Below are positions 60,780-64,000 of a DNA stretch of 64,000 bases, one piece after another. Origin of the DNA: Chitinophagaceae bacterium (lineage in GTDB: Bacteria > Bacteroidota > Bacteroidia > Chitinophagales > Chitinophagaceae); assembly GCA_016722465.1 (NCBI GenBank), contig JADKJC010000013.1, forward strand, positions 1,116,001 to 1,180,000. Direction: 5' to 3'. The notes under the pieces are model-generated. The model worked only from the letters and a program-made list of their open reading frames with translations, was not told the origin of the DNA and ran no database searches. How positions within the stretch are numbered: position 1 is the stretch's first letter; every line of letters starts with the position of its first letter. Made by a program: the position numbers and the translations under genes.

Positions 60780-61095
60780 TTTAAAAAAAACATTGTTTTG
60801 ATAGTAGTCGCTGTTGTTGTTCTTTTGGGGGGATAAATACAATATCACAATAAAGTGATTATTAAACAATAGTTTTCAAAGGACAACCATTTTGTCGTCA
60901 GGCTTTAAAGTTACTTAATTTAATTAAAAACAGGGTTGATAAGGCAGAAATAGTAATTCACATCCTAATTAAATGATCCATTAGCATTCATTCAACAATC
61001 TTAAAAACCTTTAAATATTCATCAAATAATTCCTGAAAGACATGATAGTATACTGAAGCCAATACCACTTTTGTAAAATTCATTATTTTTGAACC

Positions 61096-61944
61096 ATGAA
61101 TTCGACCGAAAGACAGAGTATTAAAATAGCTATTTTGGACTTATACGAAGGATTTGCCAATCAGGGAATGCGGTGTATCCGGGAAATTTTAAACCAGTTT
61201 GGAGATATTACTCATCTTGATATTGATGTGGATGAATATGATGTAAGGCTGAAGAATGAAGTACCCGATATGAGTTATGACATCTTTATTTCCAGCGGAG
61301 GCCCTGGCAGCCCTCTTGATACCGAGGGAAGTGACTGGGAGAGGGTGTTTTTCCAGTGGCTGCACCAGGTAGAACGCTGGAATAACAATGAAGCACATAT
61401 CCAGAAAAAGCATGTTTTTTTTATTTGCCACTCCTTCCAGCTCATTTGCCGCCATTATCAAATTGCCAAGGTTTGCAAAAGAAAAAGTACGTCATTCGGA
61501 GTCTTTCCGGTTCATCTTTTGCAAGGCGGCAAAAAAGAAGTGGTTTTCGATAACATGCAAGACCCTTTTTACGCAGTTGACAGCAGGGACTACCAGGTAA
61601 TACAGCCCAATCATAACAGGATGAAACAAATGGGCGCTTCAATTTTGGCCATAGAAAAAGAGAGACCACACGTACAGCATCTGGAAAGAGCCATCATGGC
61701 AGTACGGTTTAATGAATTTATGATTGGCACCCAGTTTCACCCTGAAGCGGATGCAATTGGCATGAGCATGTACCTGCAAACAGCCGAAAAGAAAAAAACA
61801 GTAATTGAAAACCACGGAGAAGCCAAATGGGCCAGCATGATAGAACACCTGAACGATCCTGATAAAATAATGCATACTTATAAACACATCATTCCAAATT
61901 TTTTGAGGGTGGCCGTGGAAAGTTTACAGATGGTAGAAATATAA
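61096..61944 (+). CDS. Class I glutamine amidotransferase (GMP-synthase-like)
   Basis: The 282-residue protein has the class I GATase triad: Cys111 in FFICHSFQL, His215 and Glu217 in TQFHPEAD, plus the 'ISSGGPGSP' oxyanion region at about 66-72. It hydrolyses glutamine to supply ammonia to a partner enzyme. A C-terminal extension of about 60 residues goes beyond the catalytic domain. It has no synthetase domain of its own. The next gene, 162 bp downstream on the same strand, encodes an ATP-grasp-like protein, a plausible ammonia or amine acceptor partner. Confidence 0.88.
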   Translation: MNSTERQSIKIAILDLYEGFANQGMRCIREILNQFGDITHLDIDVDEYDVRLKNEVPDMSYDIFISSGGPGSPLDTEGSDWERVFFQWLHQVERWNNNEAHIQKKHVFFICHSFQLICRHYQIAKVCKRKSTSFGVFPVHLLQGGKKEVVFDNMQDPFYAVDSRDYQVIQPNHNRMKQMGASILAIEKERPHVQHLERAIMAVRFNEFMIGTQFHPEADAIGMSMYLQTAEKKKTVIENHGEAKWASMIEHLNDPDKIMHTYKHIIPNFLRVAVESLQMVEI

Positions 61945-62106
61945 TTTAAGCATATAAAAATATCCCCTTTCATTTAATTTAAAAATTAGGATTGTACTCC
62001 CCTTCCCGGCTAGCTTTCAGAAATATGAAACAGAACTAAGTATGGTTGATCAAATATGATTATTTTTATTGTGTACATCAATTCATCAACCTTCACTTAG
62101 CTTATT

Positions 62107-63297
62107 ATGCAAAAGGAACTGAGACAAGTATTCAACAGTAATTTTACAGAAGGAAAATACGCCGCCTGCCTTAAAAAAATTGAAGACCTCCACCCCGGTG
62201 CATTGGATTTCAGAAATGCAGAAACCCCCATATTTGTACCAAAAGATTTTACCCGAAAAATGCTTGCTGCCTGTGAAGACATTATTGATGTAATTGTACA
62301 GCCCGATTTTAAACTGCTTACTGAAAGATCGATCCCAAAAGACATAACAGTACCCAACGAAACCGGTTATGCTGATTTTGTAGTATTTGATTTTGGTGTC
62401 TGCGAAAACGAAAAAGGCCAACTCGAACCTCAACTGATAGAAATGCAGGGCTTTCCAACCCTTTTTGCCTTCCAGGCCTATCATACAAAGTTTACAAGAG
62501 AATTTGCCCAGTTACCGGCAACGCATGACGCTTACCTGAATAATTACAATGAAGCAAGCTACCTGCAATTATTAAAAGAGATCATTGTGGATGATGAAAA
62601 TCCTGAAAATGTTATTTTGCTCGAAATCTATCCTGAACAACAAAAAACAAGAATAGATTTTTATTGTACCGAAACCGTGTTGGGTATTAAAACTGTTTGC
62701 CTTACCAAATTGATAGCAGAAGGGAATAAACTCTACTATGAAAATAACGGAAAAAAGGTACAGGTCAGGAGAATTTATAACCGCCTTATATTTGACGATC
62801 TGCATCAGCAAAAAGACCTTGGCAATGTGATTGATTTCACCCATCCATGGGAAGTAGAATGGGTATCGCATCCCAACTGGTTTTACCGCATCAGCAAGTT
62901 TACCTTACCGCTGATTGATAACCCTTATGTGCCCAAAACCTATTACCTCAACCAGTTAAAAGCAATCCCAACTGACCTGGAGAACTATGTATTAAAACCA
63001 CTGTTCTCTTTTGCAGGCATGGGGGTAGTAATAGACGTTACAAAGGAAGATATTGATAATGTAAAGGACCCGGAGAACTGGATACTGCAGCGCAAGGTAA
63101 AATATGCAGATGTAATTGAAACACCAGACGGGCCGGCAAAAGCAGAAATCCGCCTTTTCTATTTTTGGAAAAAAGGATGGGGCAGGCCGCAAGGGGTACA
63201 TAATTTATCAAGATTGAGCAAAGGAAAAATGATTGGCACCCGTTACAATAAAGACAAAAAATGGGTAGGTGGCACCGTATCTTTTTTTGAAAAATAA
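62107..63297 (+). CDS. ATP-grasp-like ligase of unknown substrate
   Basis: The 396-residue cytoplasmic protein has an ATP-grasp-like C-terminal half: 'YVLKPLFSFAGMGVVID' (about 298-314) with a Lys and a Gly-rich loop for ATP, 'WILQRKVKYADVI' for the adenine-contact strand, and 'AEIRLFYFW' with acidic metal-binding positions. The N-terminal half has 'QPQLIEMQGFPT'-like strands and no known signature. ATP-grasp enzymes join a carboxylate to an amine. It sits between the glutamine amidotransferase and a CHAD-like gene that starts 10 bp after its stop. The pathway is not known to me; small-molecule or peptide amide synthesis is an inference. Confidence 0.65.
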   Translation: MQKELRQVFNSNFTEGKYAACLKKIEDLHPGALDFRNAETPIFVPKDFTRKMLAACEDIIDVIVQPDFKLLTERSIPKDITVPNETGYADFVVFDFGVCENEKGQLEPQLIEMQGFPTLFAFQAYHTKFTREFAQLPATHDAYLNNYNEASYLQLLKEIIVDDENPENVILLEIYPEQQKTRIDFYCTETVLGIKTVCLTKLIAEGNKLYYENNGKKVQVRRIYNRLIFDDLHQQKDLGNVIDFTHPWEVEWVSHPNWFYRISKFTLPLIDNPYVPKTYYLNQLKAIPTDLENYVLKPLFSFAGMGVVIDVTKEDIDNVKDPENWILQRKVKYADVIETPDGPAKAEIRLFYFWKKGWGRPQGVHNLSRLSKGKMIGTRYNKDKKWVGGTVSFFEK

Positions 63298-63307
63298 AAC
63301 ATACAAC

Positions 63308-64000
63308 ATGAAAAAAGGCATTCAACGATTTGACTTTTTTCTGAACCTGCTGGAAGTATTGATGCTAAAAGCAGACAAGCAGAAAAACCCCGGGCTATTC
63401 TTATACCAGAACAATGCCCGTACACCCCTGTTTATGCTGGAGGGGCTGTCGAAAATGTACACAGAAATACACAACCGCAATAAATTCAGCAAGCTGAAAG
63501 AACATTTTAAATTACTGGAAGATGCTATTGGCGCCATTGATTATTATGACAGCTTAGCAAAAAACCTAAAGAGCAACAAAAAAATACCCGCCAAAGTATT
63601 CCAATACCTGCAGGCGCAAAGCAGGGAAAAGATCCAACACCTGAATGAATTGCTGAATGAGAAAAAATGGATTGATAATAATAACGCAAGGATTCTGAAA
63701 ATAAAAAAGAAACTGGCAGAGGCTGATTGGCAGGATGAAGAAAATGAAATGGCTGCTATTCAAAAGTTTTATACAAAATCGATTGGCGGCATTATTGATT
63801 TTACGCATAGCACTGCCTATCATTTTGACAACATGGAAGAGGATGTACATGAGTTAAGAAGAAAATTGCGCTGGTTGAGTATATATCCTCAGGCATTACT
63901 CGGTTCAGTACAACTTGCAACCAGCAAATCAAAAGCAAAGCACCTTTCAAAATATCTTACAGAAACGATTGTAAATTCTCCTTACAATAAAATGCCTGAT
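63308..64000 (+). CDS. CHAD-like helical protein, 3' end outside window
   Basis: The ATG at 63308 begins a frame open for 231 codons to the window end. The protein is helical and rich in Lys, Leu and Asn. A stretch resembling the CHAD motif (EDVHELRRKLRWLSIYPQ) with its His and Arg/Lys series lies around residues 178-195. CHAD domains bind polyphosphate or phosphate-rich ligands. The gene starts 10 bp after the ATP-grasp-like gene and is almost certainly co-transcribed with it. The resemblance is short and the rest is unfamiliar, so the call is tentative. Confidence 0.55.
   Translation, partial: MKKGIQRFDFFLNLLEVLMLKADKQKNPGLFLYQNNARTPLFMLEGLSKMYTEIHNRNKFSKLKEHFKLLEDAIGAIDYYDSLAKNLKSNKKIPAKVFQYLQAQSREKIQHLNELLNEKKWIDNNNARILKIKKKLAEADWQDEENEMAAIQKFYTKSIGGIIDFTHSTAYHFDNMEEDVHELRRKLRWLSIYPQALLGSVQLATSKSKAKHLSKYLTETIVNSPYNKMPD

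Noticed and set aside
61084-61091. TATTTTTG as a -7 promoter element for the amidotransferase
   Set aside because: It ends only four bases before the ATG, which would leave no leader. The AT-rich context makes a chance match likely.

Overview
The window comes from a member of the Bacteroidota, most likely family Chitinophagaceae. The evidence is an adjacent SusC/SusD pair, TIG/IPT surface lipoproteins, giant secreted proteins ending in type IX secretion (T9SS) sorting domains, a SprB-repeat protein, LytS/LytTR regulators and a two-component sensor with a Reg_prop propeller. The genus assignment is inference; no rRNA or tRNA gene was seen.

Region 1 (1-16125) is a beta-mannan utilisation locus. 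On the minus strand, in transcription order, it holds a GH26 beta-mannanase, a sodium:solute symporter, a GH130 mannosylglucose phosphorylase and a cellobiose/mannobiose 2-epimerase. After a 417-bp gap come SusC, SusD, two TIG-type glycan-binding lipoproteins and a clan GH-A lipoprotein glycosidase that runs off the window. The predicted route is surface capture and cleavage of mannan, import, epimerisation of mannobiose to mannosylglucose, and phosphorolysis to mannose-1-phosphate and glucose. A divergent AraC-type regulator next to GH26 is split by an in-frame stop.

Region 2 (16386-28400) is mostly plus-strand: an SDR enzyme, three small exported proteins, a c-type cytochrome, an NAD(P)H:quinone-oxidoreductase-like flavoprotein, and an operon of two tandem LytS-type kinases plus a LytTR response regulator. 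An opposing large sensor with a degenerate kinase domain follows, then a hemerythrin-like protein and a frameshifted exported coiled-coil protein.

Region 3 (28415-44568) is two adjacent giant T9SS cargo proteins (about 1725 and 3559 residues) that share a related C-terminal module. Region 4 (45100-50287) is housekeeping: lipoyl synthase, a signal-peptide protein, an OsmC protein, a DUF2851 protein, Maf and a UbiA-type prenyltransferase. Region 5 (50565-60779) holds two convergent T9SS cargo genes, one with a type A and one with a type B (gliding-motility) sorting domain. The second carries about 18 SprB-type repeats. Region 6 (61096-64000) has a class I glutamine amidotransferase, an ATP-grasp-like protein and a CHAD-like protein cut by the window end.

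At least four genes contain a single-base deletion at or beside a short homopolymer. Correcting each restores one continuous reading frame ending in the expected domain. This looks more like long-read consensus error than real pseudogenisation, but cannot be settled from this sequence alone.
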